A stretch of 64,000 bases of DNA from Mrakia gelida. Its lineage: Eukaryota; Basidiomycota; Tremellomycetes; Cystofilobasidiales; Mrakiaceae. The DNA lies in assembly GCA_024345305.1 (NCBI GenBank), contig BRON01000011.1, forward strand, positions 248,001-312,000, given 5' to 3'. Positions 11,642 to 22,332 of this stretch are shown piece after piece (position 1 is the stretch's first letter; each line of letters opens with the position of its first letter). The translations under genes and the position numbers were made by a program. The notes under the pieces were generated by a model, which did not search any database, was not told the DNA's origin, and saw nothing but the letters and a program-made list of their open reading frames with translations.

Positions 11642-13404
11642 CTACGCTCGCCGCTCCCTCTCCAGCTTCTCGATCTTACTCGGCCGAATCTTCATCGCAG
11701 GACCGTTGATCCAGTCAGATTTGTTGGTTTGAGAGGGAATGGGTTCGTCTTGAGCGACCTGCACCAACAACAAAGACCGAGCAGAAAAGCAAAACGAACG
11801 AGGGTCAGTTCGGCGCGTCTCTCCTCCTCTCTCCTGCTCCCTCGCTCTTCCTCCCCCTCGCAGAAAGTGAAACAGAGGGCCAGCCCAACTCACCCCAACG
11901 ATCAGCCGACTCCCCTCAAAGATCAACTCCCTCCCCACCAGCCTCCTCACCTGCTCCTCTCTCGTCCAGAGGAACCCCAAGCCCGAATGGTTGGTTTCGC
12001 CTTTGTGGCGAACGAGTTGGAGGGCTTCGATGTTGTGGATTCCGGAGGCGTGGAGGAAGTGGGCTAGGGAGGGGAGGGGGGAGTAGAGGGGGATGTTGGA
12101 GATCTGCGCGAACGAACGAAGTGGGTGTGAGTTAGGGGAAGAGTTGGGACGGAAAGAAACGGAGGAAGGGACGAGAGGACGAACAGCGAGTCGTCGTTTC
12201 GAGGGAGTCTGTGCGAACGAAACAAAGACGAGTCAGCTTGGGAGAGTGGAGTGGAAGGTGAGGGAAAGGGATCGAGTACGAACAAAGATATCCGAAACGG
12301 TATCGAGGTTCCCAGTGATCTCGATCTTGTTCTTGAGCTGAACGCGAAACGAAGACGCGACGGTCAGCTCTCTCTCTCAGCTCTCTCTCTCTCCGCTCTA
12401 CCTCCCCTCCCAAAACAAAGGTCAATCCGACTCACCACCGGCATCCCCTCCACAAGCTTCTTCAACGCCTCCCTCACTCCGATATCACTCTCCAACTCCA
12501 CCACCGCCGTCGACCTGTACCCATCCACGATCGCCTCGCACGTCGACACCTTCAGTCCAGCTTTCATCAAGGAAGGGTAGATCTCTTGAGCTGTGATTTC
12601 TACGGGGAGGGAGTTGATCTGCGAGCACAGGCGTTCCCCAAAGTCAGTTTTTCTCCCGCCACCTCCGAAAAAGACGACAAAAGACGAGAAGAGACGTACA
12701 TGAAGCGTCAAAACCGGCTCCTCCACTCCCTCCTCCTTCTCCCTCTCCCTCCCAACGACATCCCTCTCCACCCTCGGACCCAAATTGAACCCACCCCGCT
12801 CCAGAGGGACCTCCTTTCCGTAGTTCGGATGTCGGATCCTAGCGGGGATCGAAAGATCCTCACCAGCTCCGGCTGGAGGTTGAGCTCGACCTCGAGGGTT
12901 GACCTCCCTTCCTCGATCAAGGAAGCCGCCCCTGCTGCTGTTGAAAGGATGTGACGACGAGGTGGAGGAGGAGGAGGAGTCGGCGTCCTTCCACGTCGGA
13001 TGCAGCGGACCCCTGTAGTTGGAAGAGTAAGGATGGGTGGTAGGTGGGTTACGATTCCGAGGGGACGACAAAGGTGAAGCTGAAGAAGCTCGTTGTCGAT
13101 CCCTCCAGGTCTCTACAACAGCAGCCTTCCGAGGAGATTCAGGTTCCCGAGCGGTGGTCCTGTGTCGATCTGAGAGACCGAAATCGTCTTCGAGTTGAGC
13201 TGAGGGTGAGCGAGGTTTGTAGAAGGGAGTTTCGTCCCTTCGTTGAAAGTCGATGGGAGAGGTAGGGAGTCCGAAGGAGGAGACACCTGAGGAGGAGGAG
13301 GGGCGGGGGCGACGTTGGGCGGAGAGGGACCGGGTGGAGAGGGGCGTGAGGGTGGTGCGGGTGGTGGGGAGGAGGAGAGCGAGGGCTAGGCGGGTGGAGG
13401 ACAT
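11642..13404 (-). CDS. Putative mitochondrial RNA-binding protein with RRM-like domains
   Basis: Not assigned to a named family. The N-terminus (MSSTRLALALLLPTTRTTL, then Arg/Ser-rich with no acidic residues for about 35 residues) looks like a mitochondrial presequence. A Ser/Arg-rich low-complexity region follows. Two modules resemble RNA recognition motifs. The first is INSLPVEITAQEIYPSLM with YRSTAVVELES, giving the beta-alpha-beta pattern. The second is ISNIPLYSPLPSLAHFL followed by GLGFLWTREEQVRRLVG and SRLIVGVSWA. The C-terminus ends IKPSK-like basic residues and RRA. RNP1 and RNP2 are weak, so RRM assignment is by pattern only. It could be a mitochondrial translation or RNA-processing factor. 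Introns have CTGAC-like branch sites. Convergent with the acidic membrane protein. Confidence 0.55.
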
Positions 13405-13779
13405 GGTTGAGGGAAGGAAGCGGAGGGGAGGAGGAAGGGAAGTTGAGCTTTTCGAAGAAGCCGTCGGAGATTGAAGTCGAGATTACTGGGAGAGCTGTTT
13501 TTCTTTCTTCAAAAGATCCGACGTTTATAGTAGGTGGAAGACAAGGTAGAAGAACGTCCAAAGCGCCTTAAGAACCGCAAGAGAAAGCAAAGAGAGCAAG
13601 AGAACGAGCGATGCAGCTATAGGAAGAAAAGCAAGAGCGTGCGTGTGTAGAAGAGCTGGGAGAAGAGAAGTAAGACGAGAGTGCGAACGTACGAGCAGTG
13701 AGCGAGAAGAAAGCTAAAGAGAAGAAGCAGAGGCAAGAGAAAAAAAGCAAGAGTACGACGCGTCCGAGTCCATGATCCC
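13405..13779. other. Intergenic, purine-rich
   Basis: 375 bp between two minus-strand genes. The plus strand is strikingly rich in AAGAGAAG-type purine runs between 13580 and 13750, so the minus-strand leader is pyrimidine-rich. No gene seen. Confidence 0.5.
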
Positions 13780-16088
13780 TCAAACGTATCTCGACCTCGC
13801 ACTGGGCGGCTCGTACCTCTTCCCGCTCCCTCCTCCACCCCCACTCGCATCCGCCAGAGGTCTGTCCTTCCCCTGCTGCTGATCCGTAGCTCCATAGAGC
13901 TTCTGAACGGCGTTGAGGAGGTCGATCTTCGAACCGGGAGGGAGGGTGTCGCCTCTCGTCGAGTAGACGGAGGACGGAGAGGAGTTTGTGGATCGATCGG
14001 GGGCTGAAGGGATGTTGAGTCGTCCTCCTCCTTGCTGCTGCTGGGACTGAGCGAGTCGTGACTGTTGTTGCTGCTGCTGTTGCTGCCAGGGAACCTCCTG
14101 TTGTTGAGCTGGACGAGGTCGCGAGGCGGAGGGAGGAGGAGCGCCTTGGGAGTGAAGAGGGGACTGAGGAGGTTGTTGGTTGTTAACGGGTCGGAGGGCA
14201 GTGGGAGGTCGCATGAGGGTGGAGGAAGGGTCGAAGAACTCGGGAGTGAGGGTTCGATTCGAGACGGCGGGTGAAGGTTGATGAGTGGCGATTTCGCGGG
14301 GACCTAGACCTCCTCCTCCTCCGAAGGCCTGTCGCTCGGCGGCGAAGCGTTGCTGCGGTTCGTAGATGACCCTCTGTTCCTCCTCGTATCGCCTCTGCTG
14401 CTCGAGGGTCTGGCGTTGGGACATCTGGGGTTGCTGATCGAAGTAGGGCTCCGAGGACGCGATGCCGACTCCTCCTCCTCCTTCGCCGGACTTGTTTCGC
14501 TCCCAAGGTCGGATGTAGGCTTCGTCAGGAGGAGAGACGGCTCCTGGCTCGAGATCCTCGGCATAGAACTTGGTGGAGCGATTGGCAGCTTGTTCCGAAG
14601 GAGGAGCAAGGAGGGAGGACCATTGTTTCGAGCTGGAGGGAAAGAAGAATCGAATCAGCGCGTGAAAGCTCGAGGAACGAAGACAGAGATTCATCGCTCA
14701 CAGAGGTCGCTTGATGAAGTCTCCTGGGTAGAGAAAGTGTTGTGCTACGGATGCGGCGATGCTGGAAGAGCGACGGAAGCGCGAGGAAAGTCAGCGAGGT
14801 TATCTTCTCAATACGACGCGACTTGAGAACGAGACTTACGCGACGGCGAGGCCAGAACCGAGGATGATCTGAGTAGAGAGAGTTGGCTTGTAGTTCGTTC
14901 GAACGAGGAGCTGTAGGATTGCCGCAGAAACGAAGTCAGCCTCGAGAGCTCGATCCGAAAGCCAGAGCATTGACTCACAGTCTTGTGTGCATCGTTATCG
15001 TCGAAGATGACCCTTAACGCGAACGACATCCCTTGTTGCTTGTTGACGATGAGATCGACACCGAGAGAGAGAAGGAAGGAGCCGACCATCGAAGACATCG
15101 AGAGCTGGGGAAGAGACGAGTCAGCGTCGCCAGCGACGGACACGAGGAGCGAGACAGATCTTCGACTCACCACACCGATTCTCTGCCTTCCCACCCCAAG
15201 AACCAACCCCAAAATGGCAGCCAGCCCGACCAGCCCCCAAATAACCTCCCTGATCGGGATGAGGAGCCCTTCGCGAAACAGCATGAGCTGAAGCACGAAC
15301 GCGATCCCTCCAGCCATGCAGAGGAGGTTGTGTCCGACGTATCTCGCTGGTCTGAAAAGACCGAGACCTAGGGCGAGAGCTGAGAGAACGAGAGTTGGGA
15401 TGGTGATGAGGACGTCGCTGAGGAACGGGGTGGAGGCGAATCCGTTGGTGGGAGAAGAGTTGGCGAAGGACTGCACGCGACGAACGGGAAAAGGGAAGGT
15501 CAGCATCGGTGAAGTCATAAAAAGAAGGTCTATCCAGAAGGGTACGTACGACCCAGACTGAAAAAACGGATAACAGACGTGTCAGATCGCAGGGGAGGGA
15601 GGAACGTCGGAGAGAGCGACGAGCCGTCCACAGCTGAAGCTGAAACGAAACGACTCACCGACGAAGCAGAGCACGAGTCCAAGACCAGCACCACAGGTGA
15701 ACCTCATCAGCTTCAACCCAGCGGTGAGGAGTGGGAGAGCTATGAGGATGCAGACTAAGAAGATCGTTGCGACCCAAGACGAAAGAGGAAAGGGATCGGC
15801 TCAGCTCTCTCGTCGCTCGACCTCCTCGCCTTTCCCTTCGCTCGAAGCTCGCAACTCACAAGCAGCCCAAACGAAACCCATAGCACCACTGCCTCCATCT
15901 GTTCCCTGCTTGAGAGCAGCTGCTTTGAGGGTCGCACTCGTATCCTGAGCGTTTTGAGCGTCGGTTTCGTTGGCAGCTTCGACTCGGAGGGGACCGAAGG
16001 CGAGAACGAGGGAGACGGCGAGGAGGAGACTCGGGAGGGACGGTCTAGGTGGGGAGATGGAACCTCGCCACCGGGACGAAGAGGACAT
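13780..16088 (-). CDS. TMEM198/TM7S3-like (DUF4203) multispan membrane protein
   Basis: Predicted secretory-pathway membrane protein of unknown biochemical role. The ATG at 16088 starts a signal peptide (SLPSLLLAVSLVLAFGPLRV). Several exons then encode hydrophobic spans: TIFLVCILIALPLLTAGLKL, GAGLGLVLCFV, VLITIPTLVLSALALGLGLF, NLLCMAGGIAFVLQLMLF, VIWGLVGLAAILGLVLGVG and MVGSFLLSLGVDLIVN. The arrangement of seven or so Gly-rich spans after a signal peptide fits the TM7S3/TMEM198-like family of fungi. The long cytosolic tail is Gln/Pro-rich, with a run of eight Gln near 14075-14100, and ends SRYV. The family call is by topology rather than motif. Confidence 0.65.
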
Positions 16089-16693
16089 GGAGGAGGTGGT
16101 AGAGACGACGACGTGGGATAGATTGAAGGAGGAAGGCGAAGGAGGAAGGCGAAGGAGGAGAAAGAGCGACGAGCCGAGAGTGTTGCGAGGGGAGGGAAGG
16201 GAGGGAAGCTGAAGCTGGTGAGAAGGAACGAGTGTTTGGACGGCCCTGCCGACGGTGTGTAGAGTGTTGAGGATGGAGCTTATCGAAAAGAAGGAAGGTG
16301 GTAGTGCAGAGTGGAAGCTAAGGAAGAAGACTCAAACCTCCTGGGCCGAGCAGCGAAGAAGGGGAGGGGAGGGATGGCAGTTTGGGGTGAGCTGATCCTT
16401 CAGGGGAGGAGGAGAGGAGGTCCATGGAAGAGGGGTTGAAGGAAGGCTCAAATCACTGCGAATCAAGGGGGTCGACAGATAAGATCGTGTGAGTAGAGAA
16501 GAAGTCGGATTTGGGTCGAGGAGAGAGTTGGTTGAGGGAGGTCATGGCTGCTTGGAGGACGAAGAGAAGGAGGGAGGGAGGAGAGCTCGAAAGTTGAGCT
16601 CGACGGAACCTCGGAGGCTGTCAAGAGATCAAACGCGCCGTCGTCGGCTTCTTCTGCTGGAGATCGAAGACCGAGAGAGCTCACGACCTTCCA
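16089..16693. other. Intergenic upstream of the DUF4203 gene
   Basis: About 600 bp, purine-rich on the plus strand (repeated GAAGGAGGA near 16130-16160). It holds the minus-strand promoter. Minus-strand open frames near 16463-16684 have no recognisable content. A block near 16585-16615 resembles the GTCGAGCTCAACTT element of the F-box/MYND promoters but is unaccompanied by genes. Confidence 0.4.
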
Positions 16694-17009
16694 TCAGATC
16701 AGGCTACGTAGGTTGAGGAAGTTACAGACCCACTCGATAAAAACCCTGGAGACGAAGAGACGCGTCGAGACGGAGAGTCAGCGTCCGTTTCTCGAAGGGG
16801 GGAGCGAAAGGAATGGAACTGACAGGATAAGGCTCCTATGGAAAGCCAGTAGTCCGAGCTTGATTTGAGTGTGGCGTCTTGGTCGCTGTTGAGAGTGAGA
16901 GAGGAAGTCAGCAACGCGACCTTCGCCGCGACACGACGACGAACGGAGAGGAGGCGTACGAGCTGCTCCAGGAGGTGAAGGATAAGACGATTAAGAAGTA
17001 TGAGTCTCA
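16694..17009 (-). other. Possible exons just downstream of MYND-A (3'-UTR introns or C-terminal extension)
   Basis: Three blocks bounded by good splice signals follow the MYND-A stop: 17009-16961, 16885-16824 and 16745-16694. The intron before the first block (17064-17010) has a GTGAGT donor 14 nt past the TGA. Joined in one frame they give a hydrophobic peptide with NRLILHLLEQL, IKLGLLAFHRSLILVFIEW and CNFLNLRSLI before TGA. No in-frame ATG starts it, so it is either a spliced 3' UTR or a read-on version of MYND-A. Low confidence as coding. Confidence 0.3.
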
Positions 17010-17077
17010 CTATCTCCGAGCGAAACCGAAAGAAGGAGGAAAAAGAGGGAGAGAGCGGACTCACGAGTCGCGTCCGT

Positions 17078-18380
17078 TCACCAACCCGGTTTGAAGCAGA
17101 CGAGCTTGTGTCGTTTCCAGTCGGCCTTCTGGTGCTCTGAGAGAGCGAGAAGTAAGACGAGAGTCGGCTCCTTATTTCAGAGCGTTATAAGAGCTGGAAG
17201 ACGAACCTCTCGAGCAGTAGCGAACGGCGATGCACTTTTGAACGCGACGAAAACGAGGGAGTCAGCGAGTCGCTTCTCAACCTCCGAGAGATGACAGCAC
17301 TCACTCTTGAACAAGCTCGCATCTGCTCGCCTTCCTCCATCTTCGCACACTCCCCAGGAGCCTTCGCTTGACGTGCTAACTCGCAAGACCACCAATGCTC
17401 GCATGAACTGTCCGCCCTCTTCGACCAAACTGACTGTAGCTTCCTCATGTCCGAGGTCGAAACCAAGACCAACAGAATACTGATGGCGGTCTGACACTGG
17501 CGCTCCGAGCCCCAGGTCGCGGACTCCGATATCCTTGGGTCCTCCTTGCAGACGGACGCGACGGCGCGGATGCCAGCCTTGGATCGAGCGGGAAGGCAAG
17601 GCATGGTTACTGAAGGTGGGAGCTGGTGGACGAGGTAGACGAGTGAATTGATGAAGGATGTGATGTTTCGTATGAGGTCCTTGACACCTTCCTCCTCGAC
17701 CTGTTGGTTGCGAGAACAAAGTAGAGAGAGTGGAGGGGGAGGAAGCGAGTCGAGTCGATGAGCCCTCGTTCCATCTCTTGAACGCCCTTCCGATGAGACC
17801 TTACGTACAAGTAGTGCGTCGTTTTCCTCTGTCTGCAGGGCGAGCATATGTGCCTCCCAAAGGTAGACCTCGCAAGCTTCTTGAGGATGATCTCGGATGA
17901 AACGATCGAGGGAGGTCCTCGAGCTCGCGCACATCCACTGGAAGAACCTCAGAAAGTAGAGACCTTGAACTTCTCCTCCGACGAGCATGGTCTGGAGAAA
18001 GGATGGAAGGTACTGGGACCAGGACTCCTCCTGCAAACGCAAAGAAGAGAGAAGAAGCGAGTACCGTGGACGACGTCAGGAAATCCTGATGGCTGCCTTC
18101 CCTCCGCTCATAGAGGCAGACGTGTTCGATACTGACGGCATAGGACTCCTGAGGTTGTCTAGGAGCATCCTTCGCAAAAACTTATCGAGTCGAGAACGCA
18201 GAGGTGTCAGGAACGAGACGACGAGTCGATTCAGAAGGAAAGGGAGAAAGGACGAACGAAACTCCAGAGTCGGTCTAACGCCTCCTTCATGGAGTCCTGA
18301 GCCACTATCGAAGCCGTTCCGTCGGCTCCGGATGAAAGTTGAAGAAGCTGAGCGAGCTCAGTAGGGGAGATAGAGAGCAT
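17078..18380 (-). CDS. MYND zinc-finger family protein, copy A
   Basis: Member of a local family with a C-terminal MYND finger, a zinc-binding protein-interaction module. Start at 18380 (MLSISPTELAQLLQL), aligned with copy B. The central helical region contains YLPSFLQTMLVGG and LDRFIRDHPQEA, matched in copies B and D. At the C-terminus three exons make the finger: MRACSR, then CIAVRYCSR, then EHQKADWKRHKLVCFKPGW and TGA at 17078. Both intron positions and phases inside the finger are the same in copies A, B, C and D, which shows common descent. The usual Cys of the ECQ motif is His here. There is no SET domain, so it is not a SMYD methyltransferase. Head-to-head with F-box-1 at 174 bp. Function unknown. 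Confidence 0.8.
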
Positions 18381-18554
18381 GGGAAGGAAAAGGAGGGAGA
18401 GCCAGGGGAAGGAAGGAAGGCGGTTGACGTTGAGCTCAACTTCGAAACTCCTTCTCTTCTTCCCTCTCACCGCTTCAACCTCCCAGAACACGTGTTTTCA
18501 GCCTCAATATCCAAGTCATACAACCTCGAGGGTGACATCAGTCACATGGCCTCC
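18381..18554. promoter_or_regulatory. Bidirectional promoter of MYND-A and F-box-1 with CACGTG palindrome
   Basis: 174 bp between the two ATGs. A block at about 18424-18496 recurs almost unchanged, inverted, between F-box-2 and MYND-B. It starts with GTTGAGCTCAACTTCGAA, continues through a CT-rich run and CCTCTCACCGCTTC, and ends with AACACGTGTT at 18487-18496. The palindrome ends 58 bp before the F-box ATG. Confidence 0.7.
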
Positions 18555-20244
18555 ATGTCGAATCCGTCGTTCTCGAAGGAAAGGGAGCAGCAGACGAACG
18601 AGAAGGTGAGCTTCGATCTTCCTTCCCTCCTCCCTCCCCTCCCTTCCTTTCCCTCTCTTCCCTCTTTCAGTCTTTTCTTTCGTCCTGTCTTGGTACTCAG
18701 AACTTGAGCTGACTCTCCTTCACCCGTCCCCTGATTCTGTCTCGTTCACCAGGTTGACCTCATCGCTGAGAACCCCCAACTCGAACCAGCTCGCCTTCCT
18801 CCTCCCCCTCCTCCCCTCAACCCTCCCTCCTCTTCGTCTCTCCTCCCTCCCACCGCCCACGATCCGTCTCTCACCAGCATCATCTCTTCAGCATCGTCAG
18901 GAGATCTCGTCGCCTCTCAAATCGCTCAACTCTTCTCCCTCGTCGGTCGTCTCTCATCCGAGAACGAAGCTCTCCAAACTCAGATCGAAGTTCACTCGAC
19001 CCAACTCGACGATCACTCCTCCTCCATCGCTCGTCTCTCAGCCGAGAACGAGGAGATCAAGCGAGGCAAGGAGGAGAGCCACAAGACCATGGAGGAGATG
19101 TCGAAGGCCTTCGGAAGTCACTGGGTCGGGGAAGCCGGAGGAAGGGAGGGAGGGGAGGAGAAGGGACGTTGGCGTTGGTCGGTCGTGAGTCGCTCCCTGG
19201 GTTCTCTTTCCATCCCCCTGTTCGTTTCTGAGCTGGCTCTGACTGCTGTCTTTTTTTTGGTTCGTTTAGGAGAAGCGCAGACAAGCCGTCACCCAAGTTC
19301 CTCGCTCAAAACCACCTCCCTCCCTCGACTCGATCCCAGTCGAACTCTTCGACATCATCGCCTCCCTTCTCCCTCGATCCGACAAGCTCCGGCTCTGCGC
19401 CGTAACGTTCAGCTTCCTTCAAAGGATCGCGCCGAGCTTCTATGGTGGTAACGTGTTTATGGGATACGCACAAGTCTCAAAGTTCGTCGCCAACAGAGTA
19501 CGTTCTGCTCTCCCTCTTCTCTCTTTCGTCCCGACGCGTAGCAATCGACCGACCTTCTCTTCCTCCTCGCCTCTTCAGGTCGTCGACGGAACCGTCTCAA
19601 ACGATCGCATCGGACCTCTCCTCCTTCCTCAGAGGGTCGTCGTCCAAGGCCGCAACTTGAGCGCCGACAACATCACTCTCCTTCAAACTCGCTCGTCGAC
19701 TCTCCCTCCGATCCCACTCGTCAGCCTCGAACTCCAAGATAACGAACTCAACGCCAACACCACCTCCCACTTCCTCCGACACCTCGATCCTTACAGGCTC
19801 GCTATCGGTACAGACGATCAAGATTCCGTCCCTCCCTCCCACATCACCTCCGAAGCCGACATCCGCTCCTTCGCCCTCAACTGGACGCGCCTTCGCAAGG
19901 TCGCCTGCGCGGGGATAGGCTCCGTCCCTCTCCTCGCAGGGAGCGCTTCCTTCGCGTTCTCCGAAACGCTAGCTAGGTGCTCGCCCCTGGACTCGGAGGA
20001 AACGATCAGGCTGGTCTCAAATTTGGATGATGGGTCGGTGAAGGAGCGCGAGCTCGAGTCCGAAGGGAGCGACCTTGCAAACTTCCTATTCACAGCATCT
20101 GGGGAGAACTTAGGGACTAGCGTGGAGATTTCGGACTCTGCGTTGAAGGTGGATCGACTGAGGACGACGTCTGAGGTCCGAGAGAGGAGAGGGAAGCGAG
20201 CGCGAGCGGAGGGAGAGGAAGGAGGAGCGTCGACGGGCATGTAG
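18555..20244 (+). CDS. F-box coiled-coil protein, copy 1
   Basis: Likely substrate adaptor of an SCF ubiquitin ligase (inferred from the F-box). Four exons (18555-18605, 18753-19184, 19270-19497, 19579-20244) join in frame to 458 aa. Exon 1 is the family start MSNPSFSKEREQQTNEK. Exon 2 holds a Pro/Ser-rich linker and a coiled coil (QIAQLFSLVGRLSSENEAL, then ARLSAENEEIK). Exon 3 carries the F-box at about residues 176-215 (SIPVELFDIIASLLPRSDKL, LRLCAVTFSFLQ). Exon 4 is a repeat-like C-terminal region with LRKVACAGIGSVPLLAG, conserved in all copies, and a basic tail. An upstream in-frame ATG at 18546 is possible. Paired head-to-head with MYND-A; convergent with F-box-2. The C-terminal region should be the substrate-binding part. 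Confidence 0.8.
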
Positions 20245-20473
20245 ATACACCTTTCATCGCACCTCCCTACTAGTATATACTTGATCCTAGTGTTCCGGTT
20301 TGTCCTCTGCGGCTGACGGGGGAGAAAGAAGAAGCACCGAGCTCGATGTGAAAGGGAAAGCCGCGACGCGACGCGACCTCGCTTCCCTTCGTTCCTCTTC
20401 GCACGATCGAGCAGCGTTGCATATGTACGAAACCGAGCACCAGCCTCAAGAGTAAAAGTAGTCAGGTAAATAT

Positions 20474-22152
20474 CTACTCCTGTTGAACTCGATCCTCCTT
20501 CCTTCTCAACACCGCTGAAGCTCTAGACGACGTCGCGAGGAGTGGGCGCCGATCTATCAAGGTTTCGAAGACGTCCAGCACGAGCTTCTCTTCCACGGAC
20601 CCGTCCTTCTGTTCAATCTGCTCCCACAGCTCAAGCTCCGGCACTCCTCCATCCTTCGCCCGTTCGAAACACTCCTTGAAGAGCGACCGCTCGTGGGAAG
20701 TCTGGCTCAAGGGATACAGGACGGAGTTCTCTCCAAAGCTGGTGATGGACCGTAGCTTCCGCCACGAGGCAAGGAACCCCATCTCCTCCACGTGCTCCTC
20801 GGTGACCTGGCCCCAGGAAGGGTGTCCTCCGTTTAGAGGGTCCTCAGCCTTCGCGATCACGACAACGTCGACCGGATCGAGCAGGCGAAGGAGGGGAGAC
20901 CAGTGGACGAGATCGTATTCGACGAGATCTCTGGGTCTCAACTCGAGCTGAAGCCGAGGGACTTGGATTGGGATGGGATCCGTTGGAAGTCGCTTGGTGA
21001 GACGGCGGAGAAGAGGTCGAAGTCCTTCGTCGAGGGGGCGAAGAAGGGTGACTTGTTGGGGAAGGAGGAAAGGAGTGATTCGAATGGCGAGAGGATTGGG
21101 AGGAGATATCTGAGACAACGTGAGCAAGACGTTTTATGAGATCAGCCAAGCGTGAAGCGAATCCAAAGATGAGGGAAGGTGCAGGCGAGACGCGACTTAC
21201 TCGAGGTCGAACGAACAGCATCGCCGTCTGAGCGTTCGATAGTTCCACGTTTCGGTAAAGAATGGGAGCGGCAACTCCGAAGAGCCTGAAGGATACGCCG
21301 ATCAGCCGTAGGCGGTCGTTCTTGGTGGCGAGGAGGAAGATCGCGCGGAGGAGTTCGTCGGGGAGGGAGAGGAGGGAGGTTGGAGGTCCGATCTTGACCG
21401 TACGCGATGGGAGTCGATGCCTGTCCTGAACAGTATGTGAAAGTACGTTTCAGCGTAGGCAACTTCTCGGTCCCACGAAGTCAGGCTTCGTACCCTCCGG
21501 GGAAGGAAGAACAAGCAGGAGGCAGGAGACAACTCGATCTGCTCACCTTCGACCAAACCCAGAAACCTTCTCCTTCCTTCAGCTTCTCCCGTACCCAGAG
21601 TCCTCCGGGAAGGACCTTGCTCTCCAGTTGACTTTGTATAGTGGTGTTAGACTCGGCTTCGGAGGAGAGACGTGCGACGGCGGAGGAGAGAGGAGATGGT
21701 CAAAGCTTGGACGTCGGATTGGGTTCTGAGTGCTTCGTTCTCGGACGAGAGACGACCGACGATAGCGAAGAGTTGAGCGATTTGGGAGGCGATGAGATCT
21801 CTTGATGATGATGACGAGGCAACGTTGGCGTGATGTGTATCTTGGGAGGGGGGAGGGAGGAGAGACGAAGAGGAGGAAGGGTCGGAGGAGGAGGGAGGAG
21901 GAGGCGTCGCGAGAGCTGGTTCGAGTTTGGGGTTCTCGGTGACACGGTCGACCTGTTTGACGAGAGAAGTGCATGGAACGAAAGGTCAGGCATTCAACTC
22001 TGACATAGGGGTTGAGAGAGACAAGAAGAAGAAAGAGGCGAGGGTGACGAGGAGAAGAAGAGGAAAGGAAGGAAGGACGGGGAAAGAAGATCGAAGCTCA
22101 CCTTCTCGTGCACCTGCTGCTCCCTTTCCTTCGAGTACGACGGATTCGACAT
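20474..22152 (-). CDS. F-box coiled-coil protein, copy 2
   Basis: Paralogue of copy 1. Start at 22152 (MSNPSYSKEREQQVHEK), then a 149-nt first intron (22101-21953) very like that of copy 4. The linker exon has Pro-rich sequence and IAQLFAIVGRLSSENEAL followed by ARLSSEAES. The F-box is the clearest in the family: LPDELLRAIFLLATKND, LRLIGVSFRLF and APILYRNVEL. The C-terminal region has DLVEYDLVHWSPLLRLLDP and WRKLRSITSFGENSVLYPL, the family counterpart of the GIGSVPLL segment, and ends VQQE before TAG. Presumed SCF adaptor with unknown target. Head-to-head with MYND-B across 180 bp; convergent with copy 1, so modules 1 and 2 are mirror images. Confidence 0.8.
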
Positions 22153-22332
22153 CTGGGTCGAAGATCGAGGTGATGCTAGGCGACGTAGACCTGATGTGAC
22201 GAGGACGAAAACACGTGTTCTGGAAGGTCGAAGCGGTGAGAGGGAAGAAGAGGAAGGAGATTCGAAGTTGAGCTCGACGTCGACCTCCTCCCCGTCCTGA
22301 CCAAGTCCAGCCTTCACTCCTCCGCCTCTACG
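22153..22332. promoter_or_regulatory. Bidirectional promoter of F-box-2 and MYND-B with CACGTG palindrome
   Basis: 180 bp between ATGs. AACACGTGTT lies at 22210-22219, 57 bp from the F-box-2 ATG, the same place as in module 1 but on the opposite strand. The flanking block to about 22285 is the inverted counterpart of 18424-18496, including AAGTTGAGCTCGACGTCGA. Confidence 0.7.
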
